Source: Pelagibius sp. (lineage in GTDB: Bacteria > Pseudomonadota > Alphaproteobacteria > Kiloniellales > Kiloniellaceae). Taken from it: DNA of 57,863 nucleotides. Each line of letters starts with the position of its first letter. The stretch's first letter is position 1. The position numbers were made by a program, and so were the translations under genes. Under the pieces are notes generated by a model that was not told the origin of the DNA, did no database searches, and saw only the letters and a list, made by a program, of their open reading frames with translations. The DNA lies in contig JANQMC010000023.1 in the NCBI GenBank assembly GCA_028280305.1, positions 1-57,863 of the forward strand. Direction: 5' to 3'. Shown here one piece after another: positions 16,812-24,440 of this stretch.

Positions 16812-18157
16812 TCCGCGGCCTCCAGTAAGGCGGCGGGCACAGTCGCCTCGGCAGCGGGACTGCGAGGCACGATTTCGTGTGCCCAAGGGGCAGGCGCGCC
16901 CAGGGCGGCGGCGACACCGAGGCCGGCCTGCAGGCCATCCTCGTGAAAGCCATATCCGCAATAGGATCCGCAGAACCAGGTTCTCAGAGAGCCCTGAATG
17001 TCGGGCAGCGATTTCTGTGCCCGCAAGGCGGCGCCATCGAACAGCGGATGGTCGTAGTCGAAAGACTGCAGCACCTTGTCGGCGGCGGGTGCACGTTCCG
17101 GGTTTAAGGTGACGAACAGCGGATGGCGTCGCTCAAGGTTCTGCAGCTTGTTCATCCAGTAGGTGACGGAGACTTTCTGACCGTCGTTGCGCACCCCTTG
17201 ATCGTTTTCCGTATGGCCGCTGGTGTAGTTCCAGCTTGCCCAGGCGCCGCGGCGTCGGGGCATCAGGCTGGTATCCTGGTGAAGGACCGCATGATTTTTC
17301 TCGTAACGGAAGGCTTCGAGAACGCTTCGCTCCCTCAGCGTCGCCTCTGCCCCGAGAATACGCAGTGCCTGGTCGGCGTGACAGGCGAGGACGACCTGAT
17401 CAAAGCGTTCCTCATCGCTGCCGGCGCTGCGAAGATAAACGCCTTCAGGCGCGCGGCGCAGGCCGGTGATGGGACTGGCCAAGCGAATTTCACCGTCAAG
17501 ACCGGTCGCAATGCGATCGACATAGGTACGGCTGCCACCGGTAACCGTACGCCACTGCGGCCGGCCGGTCAGTAGCAGCAAACCGTGATTCTCGCAGAAC
17601 TGAATGAACGACCGTGCGGGGAAGGCCAGCATTTCTTCCAAAGGCGCGGACCAGATCGCGGAGCCCATCGGCAGCAGGTGATCGCGGGTAAAGGCTTCAC
17701 CGTATCCGCCTTGATCCAGCAAGTCGCCGAGGCTCATGCCGGTGCTCTCGGCTTCGCGCATGGCGCCCGGCGCCTGACGATAGAAGCGTAGGAGATCGCG
17801 CAGCATCGACCAGAAGCGCGGCCGCAGCAGGTTACGCTTCTGAATGAACAGGCCGATGGCGCTTCCTTGATACTCCAGCCGTCCATTGTCCAGCGAAACG
17901 GAGAATGACATATCGCTGCGCTCGGTCGGCACCGAAAGCGCGTCGAAAAGGCGTGTGAGGTTGGGGTAGGCGAGGTTGTTGTAGACGATGAAGCCGGTGT
18001 CCACCGGCAAACGGCTGTCACCCAAAGCGACATCAACTGTGTTGGCATGACCGCCGAGACGGTCTGCGGACTCGAACAGAGTCACCTCATGGCGCTTATC
18101 CAGTGCCCAGGCCGCACCCAGGCCGGTGATCCCGGCCCCTACTACTGCAATCCTCAT
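16808..18157 (-). CDS. FAD/NAD(P)-binding amine-oxidase-like protein
   Basis: 449 aa flavoprotein with the N-terminal dinucleotide motif VVGAGITGLGAAWAL (GxGxxG, about 5-19), the acidic FESADRLGGHANTV and DTGFIVYNNLAYPNLTRLF, typical of the NAD(P)-binding Rossmann/amine-oxidase family found with DUF1365 and cfa-like genes. The C-terminal FAD-contacting region is YCGYGFHEDGLQAGLGVAAA. A role in oxidising or desaturating a membrane acyl group is inferred from neighbours. It is the first gene of the minus-strand operon; a candidate ECF promoter lies about 190-215 nt upstream. Confidence 0.87.
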   Translation of the reverse strand: MRIAVVGAGITGLGAAWALDKRHEVTLFESADRLGGHANTVDVALGDSRLPVDTGFIVYNNLAYPNLTRLFDALSVPTERSDMSFSVSLDNGRLEYQGSAIGLFIQKRNLLRPRFWSMLRDLLRFYRQAPGAMREAESTGMSLGDLLDQGGYGEAFTRDHLLPMGSAIWSAPLEEMLAFPARSFIQFCENHGLLLLTGRPQWRTVTGGSRTYVDRIATGLDGEIRLASPITGLRRAPEGVYLRSAGSDEERFDQVVLACHADQALRILGAEATLRERSVLEAFRYEKNHAVLHQDTSLMPRRRGAWASWNYTSGHTENDQGVRNDGQKVSVTYWMNKLQNLERRHPLFVTLNPERAPAADKVLQSFDYDHPLFDGAALRAQKSLPDIQGSLRTWFCGSYCGYGFHEDGLQAGLGVAAALGAPAPWAHEIVPRSPAAEATVPAALLEAAE

Positions 18158-18517
18158 ATGCTCCCCTTAATCACCCGGCCGGCTCGCTGGCGCTCAGACC
18201 ATCCCGATTTCCGTTCACCGAGCATAACACTGCCTACCCTTTACCTAGTGCGGCTGACCGCTTCGGGACAGGCCGCGGATCGGAAAGCTGTCACCATTTT
18301 CAACCGATCCTTTGCCGTCCCGACCGCTGTATATCCACTTGTGCTGATACGCCGCCAAACCCTAAATGGATCATGCGGTTGCAGGGTATTCTCTGGCGAT
18401 CCGGTTCTTTTGGCCCGGCGGCGGGGTCGATTTTGCGGTAACTGATTGCAGCTTGTGGCCGGAGCGGCGATTTTATCGGGCAAGCGGTTCTTTGGGCAGA
18501 GGTGTGGCACAAGTGCG
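18158..18517. other. Divergent intergenic region between the lipid operon and rarA
   Basis: 360 bp without a convincing gene. It must hold the promoter of the minus-strand operon and probably one for rarA. A TGATCC element is present on the minus strand (see 18347-18373). The frame of rarA stays open leftwards to 18446 without a better start. Nothing else distinctive was seen. Confidence 0.6.
18347..18373 (-). promoter_or_regulatory. Candidate ECF-type (RpoE/ChrR-like) promoter for the lipid operon
   Basis: Read on the minus strand, TGATCC (18373-18368) is followed after 19 nt from TGATC by TATC (18349-18346). The singlet-oxygen sigma factor promoters known from Rhodobacter have a TGATC -35 element about 18 nt from a TA-containing -10. 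The spacing is one base longer here, and the site is about 190 nt upstream of the FAD gene. The match is short; the call leans on the gene content downstream. Confidence 0.25.
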
Positions 18518-19834
18518 ATGACGGGATTGTTTGAAAGCCAGGCGCCGCGGCCGCTGGCCGACCGCCTCCGGCCGCAGAACCTTGCCGAGGTCGTGGGCCA
18601 GGGTCATCTGCTGGGACCGGAAGGTCCGCTTGGCCGGATGCTGGGCTCCGGCCGCCTGGCCTCCCTCGTCCTCTGGGGGCCGCCGGGTTGCGGGAAGACC
18701 ACCATTGCCCGCCTGCTGGCCGAGGAAACAACACTGGAATTCGAGCCGCTGTCGGCGGTTTTTTCAGGTGTCGCCGACCTGCGAAAGGTTTTCGAAAGAG
18801 CCAAGCAGCGCCGCCTCGCCGGACGCGGCACCTTGCTCTTCGTCGACGAGATCCATCGCTTCAATCGCGCCCAGCAGGACGGCTTTCTGCCTTTCGTCGA
18901 AGACGGCACGGTCGTTCTGGTAGGGGCCACCACCGAGAATCCCTCCTTCGAACTGAACCCCGCGCTGCTGTCGCGCTGTCAGGTCCTGGTCCTGAAGCGG
19001 CTGGAGGAGTCGGCCTTGAGGGAGTTGCTTGCCAGGGTCGAGGCGCTGGAGGGCCGGAACCTGCCGCTGACCAGCGAGGCCCGGGCCGCCTTGATGGCGA
19101 TGGCGGACGGCGATGGCCGCTACCTGCTGAACCTGATCGAGGAGGTGCTGGCCCTTGCCAGCCCGGCCAACCAGGAACCGCTCGATACCGCGGCGCTGGC
19201 GGCGGTGGTCCAGAAACGCGCGCCGATCTATGACAAGGGGCAGGAGAGCCACTACAACCTCATCTCCGCCCTGCACAAGTCGCTGCGCGGCTCGGACTGT
19301 GACGCGGCTCTCTATTGGTTTGCCAGGATGCTGGCCGGCGGCGAGGACCCCCACTTCATTGCCCGCCGGCTGGTGCGTTTCGCCGTGGAGGATGTCGGCC
19401 TGGCGGATCCCGATGCGCTGCCGCAGTCAATTGCCGCCTGGCAGGCCTTCGAACGCATTGGTTCTCCCGAAGGCGAACTGGCGCTGGCCCAGGCGGTTAT
19501 CTACCTGGCGACCGCACCGAAATCCAATGCCGCCTACAAGGCCTATAAGGCGGCCCGGAAGAGCGCGGGGGAGAGCGGCTCCCTGGCGCCGCCCGCACAC
19601 ATCCTGAACGCCCCCACGGGCCTGATGCGGGATCTTGGGTATGGTAAAGGCTATCGCTACGATCACGACACGGCAGAGGCTTTTTCGGGTCAGGACTATT
19701 TTCCTGATACGCTAGGGCGCCAAGCCCTTTATCACCCTGTCGAGCGCGGATTTGAGCGGGAGATCCGCAAGCGTCTCGCCTATTGGGCGAAGCTTCGCGC
19801 CGGGCGGCAAGGCGAGAGCGAAGACCAAAACTAA
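18518..19834 (+). CDS. rarA: Replication-associated recombination protein A (RarA/MgsA)
   Basis: AAA+ ATPase related to clamp loaders, acting at stalled replication forks. The 438 aa product (E. coli 447) begins MTGLFESQAPRPLADRLRPQ and has Walker A GPPGCGKTT, Walker B LLFVDEIHRFN and the sensor ATTENPSFELNPALLSR. The C-terminal tetramerisation part includes HYNLISALHKSLRGSD and RMLAGGEDPHFIARRLVRFA, which are characteristic. The start at 18518 matches family N-termini. It is transcribed alone, away from the minus-strand lipid operon. Confidence 0.96.
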   Translation: MTGLFESQAPRPLADRLRPQNLAEVVGQGHLLGPEGPLGRMLGSGRLASLVLWGPPGCGKTTIARLLAEETTLEFEPLSAVFSGVADLRKVFERAKQRRLAGRGTLLFVDEIHRFNRAQQDGFLPFVEDGTVVLVGATTENPSFELNPALLSRCQVLVLKRLEESALRELLARVEALEGRNLPLTSEARAALMAMADGDGRYLLNLIEEVLALASPANQEPLDTAALAAVVQKRAPIYDKGQESHYNLISALHKSLRGSDCDAALYWFARMLAGGEDPHFIARRLVRFAVEDVGLADPDALPQSIAAWQAFERIGSPEGELALAQAVIYLATAPKSNAAYKAYKAARKSAGESGSLAPPAHILNAPTGLMRDLGYGKGYRYDHDTAEAFSGQDYFPDTLGRQALYHPVERGFEREIRKRLAYWAKLRAGRQGESEDQN

Positions 19835-19985
19835 GCTCAGCCTTGCAATTGATGCGAGTCTGCTATTCCGCCTTGCCTGTTGTCTGCAAACCGAAAGCTC
19901 GTAGTTTGTCACCGAGACAATCTGCCCGGCTGACAACAGCCTGAGCAGAGGGCTAACCAAACAAATTAGGCAATAGGGGCGTTGG

Positions 19986-20651
19986 ATGGGCAATTACTGC
20001 GTGCCTGACAAGGGCAAAGCAGCTCTTCTCTGTATCTCTGCACAGCGTGATTTCGTAACTCCGGGTTCGCCGCTGAGGGCATCGGGTGTGCGCTCGGCAC
20101 TGCCGAACATGGCAAAGCTCGCGGAGGCGTTTCGTGCTCAGGGAGCACCGATTTTCCATTCGGTGCGGCTTTACAAGGCCGACGGGTCCAACGTCGATGC
20201 CTGCCGCCGCCAAGCGGTCGAGGAAGGTATGCGTATCCTGATGCCGGGCACGCTGGGCGCCGAGTTGATCGATGAACTGCAACCCAATGCCGAAATGCGG
20301 TTGGATCCGGAGTTGCTTTTCGCCGGCGACTTCCAGCAGGTCGATCAGAACGAGTTTGTCCACTACCGCCCGCGCTGGGGCGCCTTTCACCACACCGCCC
20401 TGGAAGCGAAGCTGCGGGAGCTTGAGGTGACCACCCTGGTGATCTGCGGCTTCAGCTTTTCGACCGGCGGCCGCGCTTCGGTCTATGAGGCCTCGGCACG
20501 GGACTTCAGGATCGTCCTGGCGACCGACGCGCTCTGCAACGCCTCCGATGAGTCGGTGCGCGAGCTGGGCCGGATCGGCGTCTATCAGATGGACAGCGAC
20601 AACTGCATCGCCTGGCTCGACAGCGGCGGACCGCGCTCCGCGGCTGCCTAA
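19986..20651 (+). CDS. Isochorismatase-fold protein lacking the catalytic triad
   Basis: 221 aa with the length and layout of isochorismatase-like cysteine hydrolases: N-terminal strand LLCISAQRDFVTPGSPL, a middle FVHYRPRWGAFHHTALEAKL and C-terminal LVICGFSFSTGGRASVYEAS then DFRIVLATDAL. Family enzymes use Asp, Lys and Cys. At the aligned places this protein has S18 (ISAQ in place of xDxQ), R128 (YRPRW in place of YKPRW) and G161 (FSTGGR in place of FPNCPR). The three changes together suggest a pseudoenzyme, perhaps binding rather than hydrolysing, or a different chemistry. The gene reads intact. It stands alone between rarA and crcB. Confidence 0.85.
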   Translation: MGNYCVPDKGKAALLCISAQRDFVTPGSPLRASGVRSALPNMAKLAEAFRAQGAPIFHSVRLYKADGSNVDACRRQAVEEGMRILMPGTLGAELIDELQPNAEMRLDPELLFAGDFQQVDQNEFVHYRPRWGAFHHTALEAKLRELEVTTLVICGFSFSTGGRASVYEASARDFRIVLATDALCNASDESVRELGRIGVYQMDSDNCIAWLDSGGPRSAAA

Positions 20652-20802
20652 GAGAGCCATCTATTCTTTTGTGGGAAGGAACCACCGGAGGCTGTTTGCT
20701 TCCGGCACGACCCCGGCGTTTGCGCGTCCGTTTTTTGTCTGTTAGCTAGACTGCCGTTGCCAGCCGCTCCGGTGGCGGCTTCACGTGGCGGGGAGGCGGC
20801 GC

Positions 20803-21198
20803 ATGCAGTATACGGTTTTGGCGAGCGTTGCTTTGGGTGGCGCCCTGGGGGCGCTGGGCCGCTATGTCATGGTGAGTCAGGTCGGTCACTGGTTCGGGCC
20901 CATGCTGGCCGGATTTCCGTTGGGCACTCTCAGCGTCAACGTGCTGGGTTCCTTTGTTATGGGACTGCTGGTCGAATTCATGGCCATCGTCTGGTCGCCC
21001 TCGCCGGAGCTTCGTGCCCTGCTGACAGTCGGCTTCCTCGGCGCCTTCACGACATTCTCAACCTTTTCCATGGAGGCCGTTCTGCTTTATGAGCGCGGAG
21101 CGCTGCTGCAGGCGGCCGGCTATGTCGGGGCGTCCGTGGTGCTCTCGATCGCGGGCTTCGCCGCCGGGCTCTATCTCGTGCGGATCAGTCTCGCGTGA
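20803..21198 (+). CDS. crcB: Fluoride channel/exporter CrcB (FluC)
   Basis: 131 aa small membrane protein with four hydrophobic helices that exports fluoride as an antiparallel dimer. Signatures: GGALGALGRYVMV, LSVNVLGSFVMGLL (conserved Asn in helix 2) and the GFLGAFTTFSTFSMEA phenylalanine box. The ATG at 20803 lies 6 nt after GGGGAGG; an earlier in-frame ATG at 20785 lacks such a site. No crcB-type fluoride riboswitch consensus was found in the 150 nt upstream. The stop overlaps the next start (GTGA), coupling it to an RluA-type gene. Confidence 0.93.
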   Translation: MQYTVLASVALGGALGALGRYVMVSQVGHWFGPMLAGFPLGTLSVNVLGSFVMGLLVEFMAIVWSPSPELRALLTVGFLGAFTTFSTFSMEAVLLYERGALLQAAGYVGASVVLSIAGFAAGLYLVRISLA

Positions 21199-22241
21199 GC
21201 CGGGTGCAGCAGATAACCATCGGCGCCGAGGACGCGGGGCTGCGGCTCGACCGCTGGTTCCGCCAGCGGTTTCCCCAGGTGACCCAGGGGCGGCTGGAGA
21301 AGCTGTTGCGGAAGGGCGAGATCCGCGTCGACGGCAAAAGGGTGAAGTCCGCCCATCGGATCGATACCGGGCAGACCGTGCGGGTTCCGCCGCTTCCGGA
21401 CGCTGACGCGCCAAAGCGGCCGCGGGAGCCTGCGAAAGAGAAGCCGGTTTCGGCCGAGGCCGCCGCGGAACTGCAGAACCGGGTGCTCTACCGTGACAAT
21501 GCGGTAATCGTCCTCGATAAGCCCGCAGGCCTGGCGGTACAGGGCGGCAGCGGCCAGTCGCGTCATCTCGACGGCATGCTCGATGCCTTGCGCTTCGGCT
21601 CGGGCGAACGCCCGCGCCTGGTCCATCGTCTGGATAAGGACACGGCCGGGATTTTGCTGCTCGCCCGCAATGCCGGGAGCGCCCGCGCCCTGACCGCGGC
21701 CTTTCGCGGCAAGACCACCCAGAAGATCTATTGGGCGCTGGTTCACGGTGTGCCGGCGGAAAAGCGCGGGATCATCGATCTGCCTCTGGCCAAGCGTCAG
21801 GCCGGACCGGGCGAAGCCATGGCGCCCGTGGAGGGGGAGGACGGCAAGCCGGCCCAGACCCTTTACCGCCTAGTTGAGAGCCACAAGCGCGCGGTGAGCT
21901 GGCTGGTTCTGATGCCGTTGACCGGCCGCACCCATCAACTGCGCGTCCACTGCGCCGCGCTGGGCCTGCCGATCATCGGCGACGGCAAGTACGGCGGGCG
22001 TGCCGCCTTTCCTGAGGCTCTGGGCCTGCCAAAACCGCTTCATCTGCTGGCGCGAGAGCTTGCGGTCCCGCATCCCGAAGACGGCACCACCCTGCGGCAG
22101 ACCGCGGCTTTGCCGCCGCATATGGCCGAGAGTTGGCAGAAGCTCGGATTTGATGAGAGAAAAGGCGAGGCGGCTTTGGAAGCGCTCTTGGCCTATGCCG
22201 AAGGCATCAGCCATTCGCCCGGCCAGGGCCGCGGGGCTTAA
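21195..22241 (+). CDS. RluA-family 23S rRNA pseudouridine synthase (RluC/RluD-like)
   Basis: 348 aa enzyme that isomerises uridines in RNA, most likely 23S rRNA. The N-terminal S4 RNA-binding domain (LRLDRWFRQRFPQVTQGRLE, about 17-36; GEIRVDGKRVKSAHRI) is followed by the catalytic domain with the active-site motif LVHRLDKDTAGILLLARN containing the catalytic Asp, and LTGRTHQLRVHCAALGLPIIGD. The GTG start at 21195 overlaps the crcB stop. Which uridines it modifies cannot be read from sequence alone; the residues around the S4 domain are closest to the RluC type in general organisation. Confidence 0.92.
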   Translation: MSRVQQITIGAEDAGLRLDRWFRQRFPQVTQGRLEKLLRKGEIRVDGKRVKSAHRIDTGQTVRVPPLPDADAPKRPREPAKEKPVSAEAAAELQNRVLYRDNAVIVLDKPAGLAVQGGSGQSRHLDGMLDALRFGSGERPRLVHRLDKDTAGILLLARNAGSARALTAAFRGKTTQKIYWALVHGVPAEKRGIIDLPLAKRQAGPGEAMAPVEGEDGKPAQTLYRLVESHKRAVSWLVLMPLTGRTHQLRVHCAALGLPIIGDGKYGGRAAFPEALGLPKPLHLLARELAVPHPEDGTTLRQTAALPPHMAESWQKLGFDERKGEAALEALLAYAEGISHSPGQGRGA

Positions 22242-22293
22242 CAGTGCGCGTACCGGCGTCTGTGCCCGAGCCCTGCTGAAGGCTTTATACTGA

Positions 22294-22617
22294 TTAGAAA
22301 GCGGAGAGGCGGCGCGGTGCAGAGCGGCGCACAAGCTGCTGATAGCGCCGGGTCTGAGGCGTAACGCTGGGGCGCTCCTGCTTGCGCAGGGTCTCGGCGG
22401 TCTTCTTGCGCCACTCCATGTCGCTCATCATGCTCGCTAAAGAAAAACCCCATTCGGAGCCGGCTTCCGGCTGATACTTATTCGACTCCGCAGCCGAATA
22501 GTGACGGTCCATCGACAAATTCCAGTTCTCGGCAGCAACCGGCGAAGAAATACCGATAACCGTTGCGGTCGCGATAGCGATGGCTGCTGACTTGCCAAGT
22601 TTGAGTTTGGAAAACAT
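22294..22617 (-). CDS. Small secreted protein of unknown function
   Basis: 107 aa from the ATG at 22617, which follows AGAGGGACAGGC. The N-terminus KLKLGKSAAIAIATATVIGI followed by SSPVAAENW is a clear Sec signal peptide with an AxA-type cleavage site. The mature part (about 78 aa) has SMDRHYSAAESNKYQPEAGS and a basic end (RRYQQLVRRSAPRRLSAF). I do not recognise the family. It is a monocistronic minus-strand gene with an unusually long AT-rich upstream region containing an exact CtrA-type box (22768-22783), so cell-cycle-linked expression is possible. Confidence 0.6.
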   Translation of the reverse strand: MFSKLKLGKSAAIAIATATVIGISSPVAAENWNLSMDRHYSAAESNKYQPEAGSEWGFSLASMMSDMEWRKKTAETLRKQERPSVTPQTRRYQQLVRRSAPRRLSAF

Positions 22618-23048
22618 GCCTGTCCCTCTGGAGTGTTTTTCGATGACCCAAGGTATAGGCATGATTTTTTCTTAGTTCTCCTTCAAAATGATTAAAAACC
22701 ACAAATGACATCAATCAAAACCCTTAAATGTCACAGCAATAGTCAATGAAATGGCATTTTTACTTAATTAATTATTTGTTAACAATTTGGCAAATGCGGC
22801 AGCAATGTGGCGTACCTAGAAAGAGTCTAGATTTTTCAGATGGATAAAGCTGTGGGTAGATTTTCGGCAAATATGATTACTATCTAATGCCGCCTCATTT
22901 TGGTCACCTTCCGGGAGGATTCCGGCGATCTCCGGGTATCTTCTTTTGGCCATGGGAATGGGGCCGAACGGCCACAATCGTTAACAAATCACGCGGATTG
23001 TTCGCGAGGGTGTAGCGAGCTGTTGAGAGCGACTCCCGAGGAGACGTT
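22618..23048. other. AT-rich intergenic region with CtrA-like box
   Basis: 431 bp between a secreted-protein gene and a lipoprotein gene, both on the minus strand. The stretch 22660-22880 is markedly AT-rich against the surrounding high-GC DNA and includes TTGTTAACAA (22776-22785), a perfect palindrome within the CtrA-type box. No convincing gene was seen; a 69-codon plus-strand frame at 22900-23109 has no RBS and overlaps the neighbouring gene. The region is best read as promoter DNA for the secreted-protein gene. Confidence 0.6.
22768..22783. promoter_or_regulatory. CtrA-type full box TTAA-N7-TTAAC
   Basis: TTAA (22768-22771), seven bases, then TTAAC (22779-22783) match the full CtrA consensus known from Caulobacter. 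It is 151-166 bp upstream of the minus-strand secreted-protein start. The surrounding DNA is AT-rich, which raises the chance of a random match. Confidence 0.4.
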
Positions 23049-23621
23049 CTACTGGTCCTTGGCGCGTGGCTTGAACAGATCGCGGGCGGTCTGCCTGATC
23101 AACTGCTGAAAGCGGGGGGAGGCGGGGCCATCGGCCTCCTCCACCCAGCCGTTGACGGCAGAGACCAGGCGTTTGCCGCTACAGAAGGCGGCAAGGATTT
23201 CGACGCGGCCGTCGCTTCGGGCGGGCCCACCGGTTGCCGGGTCCTCGCAGATCGACAGGACGGCGGTTGCGGCGGGGGCGTTAAAGAGCAGCAGGAGCCG
23301 GGCATTCGGGTCCTCTGCGGCCGTTGCATCGGTGGTGAGCGTCAGGACTCGTGACTGGACGGCGGTTCCGATTGTCGCCGCCAGATCGCTTTGCGGAATG
23401 GGCTGCCCTGGGAAGGCCTGGCCGGATACCGCGAGGTAGAGGGCGCCCTGGTTCCGGGTCGCAGCAGCCAGAAAATCCAGCGATCCGCTGGGATGCATGA
23501 AACGGGTGTTGGTGGCCGGGCCTTCATCGCAGGCAGCCAGGGCCGCCGTGAGCGCCAGGATGGCAACCAGACCGCTCAGCTTGGCGTGTCTCCGCTTGCT
23601 GAGGCGCAGGGATTCTGTCAT
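23049..23621 (-). CDS. Putative lipoprotein of unknown function
   Basis: 190 aa from ATG 23621 (CGGAGAACGGC upstream). The basic N-terminus RLSKRRHAKLSG is followed by LVAILALTAALAAC, a lipoprotein signal with lipobox LAAC and Asp at +2 (CDEG), which in enterobacteria would signal inner-membrane retention. The mature domain is about 160 aa with no motif I recognise (SGSLDFLAAATRNQGALYLA; ILAAFCSGKRLVSAVNGWVE). Two cysteines in the C-terminal half (SICEDPA and AFCSGK) could form a disulfide. It diverges from the HAD phosphatase gene. Confidence 0.65.
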   Translation of the reverse strand: MTESLRLSKRRHAKLSGLVAILALTAALAACDEGPATNTRFMHPSGSLDFLAAATRNQGALYLAVSGQAFPGQPIPQSDLAATIGTAVQSRVLTLTTDATAAEDPNARLLLLFNAPAATAVLSICEDPATGGPARSDGRVEILAAFCSGKRLVSAVNGWVEEADGPASPRFQQLIRQTARDLFKPRAKDQ

Positions 23622-23754
23622 GCCGTTCTCCGGTCGCCCCATTCGACTGCCCCTGTCCGCAAAGTCGGCTGCGCTCACCTCACCAAGAACCCCGGCGCAG
23701 ACCGACCCGAATCGCCTTAAGCATGGGCGGGCAACGTGATAGAGACAACGCGCA

Positions 23755-24438
23755 ATGACTCAGCTTCCTTTTCGCCACCGCTTTATTGTCTTCGACCTCG
23801 ACGGCACGCTGGTCGACAGTCAGCATACGATTGTCCACTGCATGGGCCGGGCCTTCTCTTCGGATGGTCTGCCCGCGCCGACCGCCCAGGCGGTCCGCGG
23901 CATTATCGGTCTGAAGCTTGAGGTGGCGATCGGCACCCTGCTGCCGGAGCCCGATGAGGAGAGGGCCCTCAAGCTCGCGGGACGCTACAGAGAGGCATTC
24001 CACGAGCGCCTCGGTCAGCCCGATCATGACGAGCCTCTGTTTGAGGGCACCCTCGAATGCCTATCGGCGCTGGACCATCCCGAGCTGTTTCTGGGGATCG
24101 TTACCGGCAAGAACCGCCGTGGCCTTGAGAGGGTGCTGGCGCATCACGAAATCCAGCACCGCTTCACCACCCTCAGGACTGCAGACGACGGGCCCAGCAA
24201 GCCGCACCCCCATGTCCTTCAATTAGCCATGGCCGACGTCGGGGCGGACCCGCAGGATACGGTGATGATCGGAGACACGACCTTCGACATCCAGATGGCG
24301 CGCTCGGCGGGCTGTGATGCGGTGGGGGTGGATTGGGGCTATCATCACCGCGATGAGCTGAAGGCTGCCGGTGCTGGTAAAGTTGTTGATCGATTTTCCG
24401 ACCTTCATCAGGCGCTTATAGATTTGAGTGGAGTTTAG
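23755..24438 (+). CDS. HAD-superfamily hydrolase (phosphoglycolate-phosphatase-like)
   Basis: 227 aa HAD subfamily IA phosphatase. Motif I is FDLDGTLVDSQHT with the nucleophile Asp at about 14, motif II is in GIVTGKNRRG, motif III lysine is in SKPHPHVL, and motif IV is MIGDTTFDIQMARSAG. A helical cap lies between motifs I and II. Phosphoglycolate phosphatase or a related small phosphomonoester hydrolase is the best guess; the substrate is not readable. It lies 2 nt before the AsmA gene and may be cotranscribed with it. Confidence 0.88.
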   Translation: MTQLPFRHRFIVFDLDGTLVDSQHTIVHCMGRAFSSDGLPAPTAQAVRGIIGLKLEVAIGTLLPEPDEERALKLAGRYREAFHERLGQPDHDEPLFEGTLECLSALDHPELFLGIVTGKNRRGLERVLAHHEIQHRFTTLRTADDGPSKPHPHVLQLAMADVGADPQDTVMIGDTTFDIQMARSAGCDAVGVDWGYHHRDELKAAGAGKVVDRFSDLHQALIDLSGV

Positions 24439-24440
24439 GT

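Noticed and set aside
20652..20802. Fluoride riboswitch upstream of crcB
   Set aside because: The conserved fluoride-aptamer segments were not found; the spacer has no matching pseudoknot pattern by eye.
22900..23109. 69-codon plus-strand frame
   Set aside because: No RBS, overlaps the 3' end of the minus-strand lipoprotein gene, no recognisable features.
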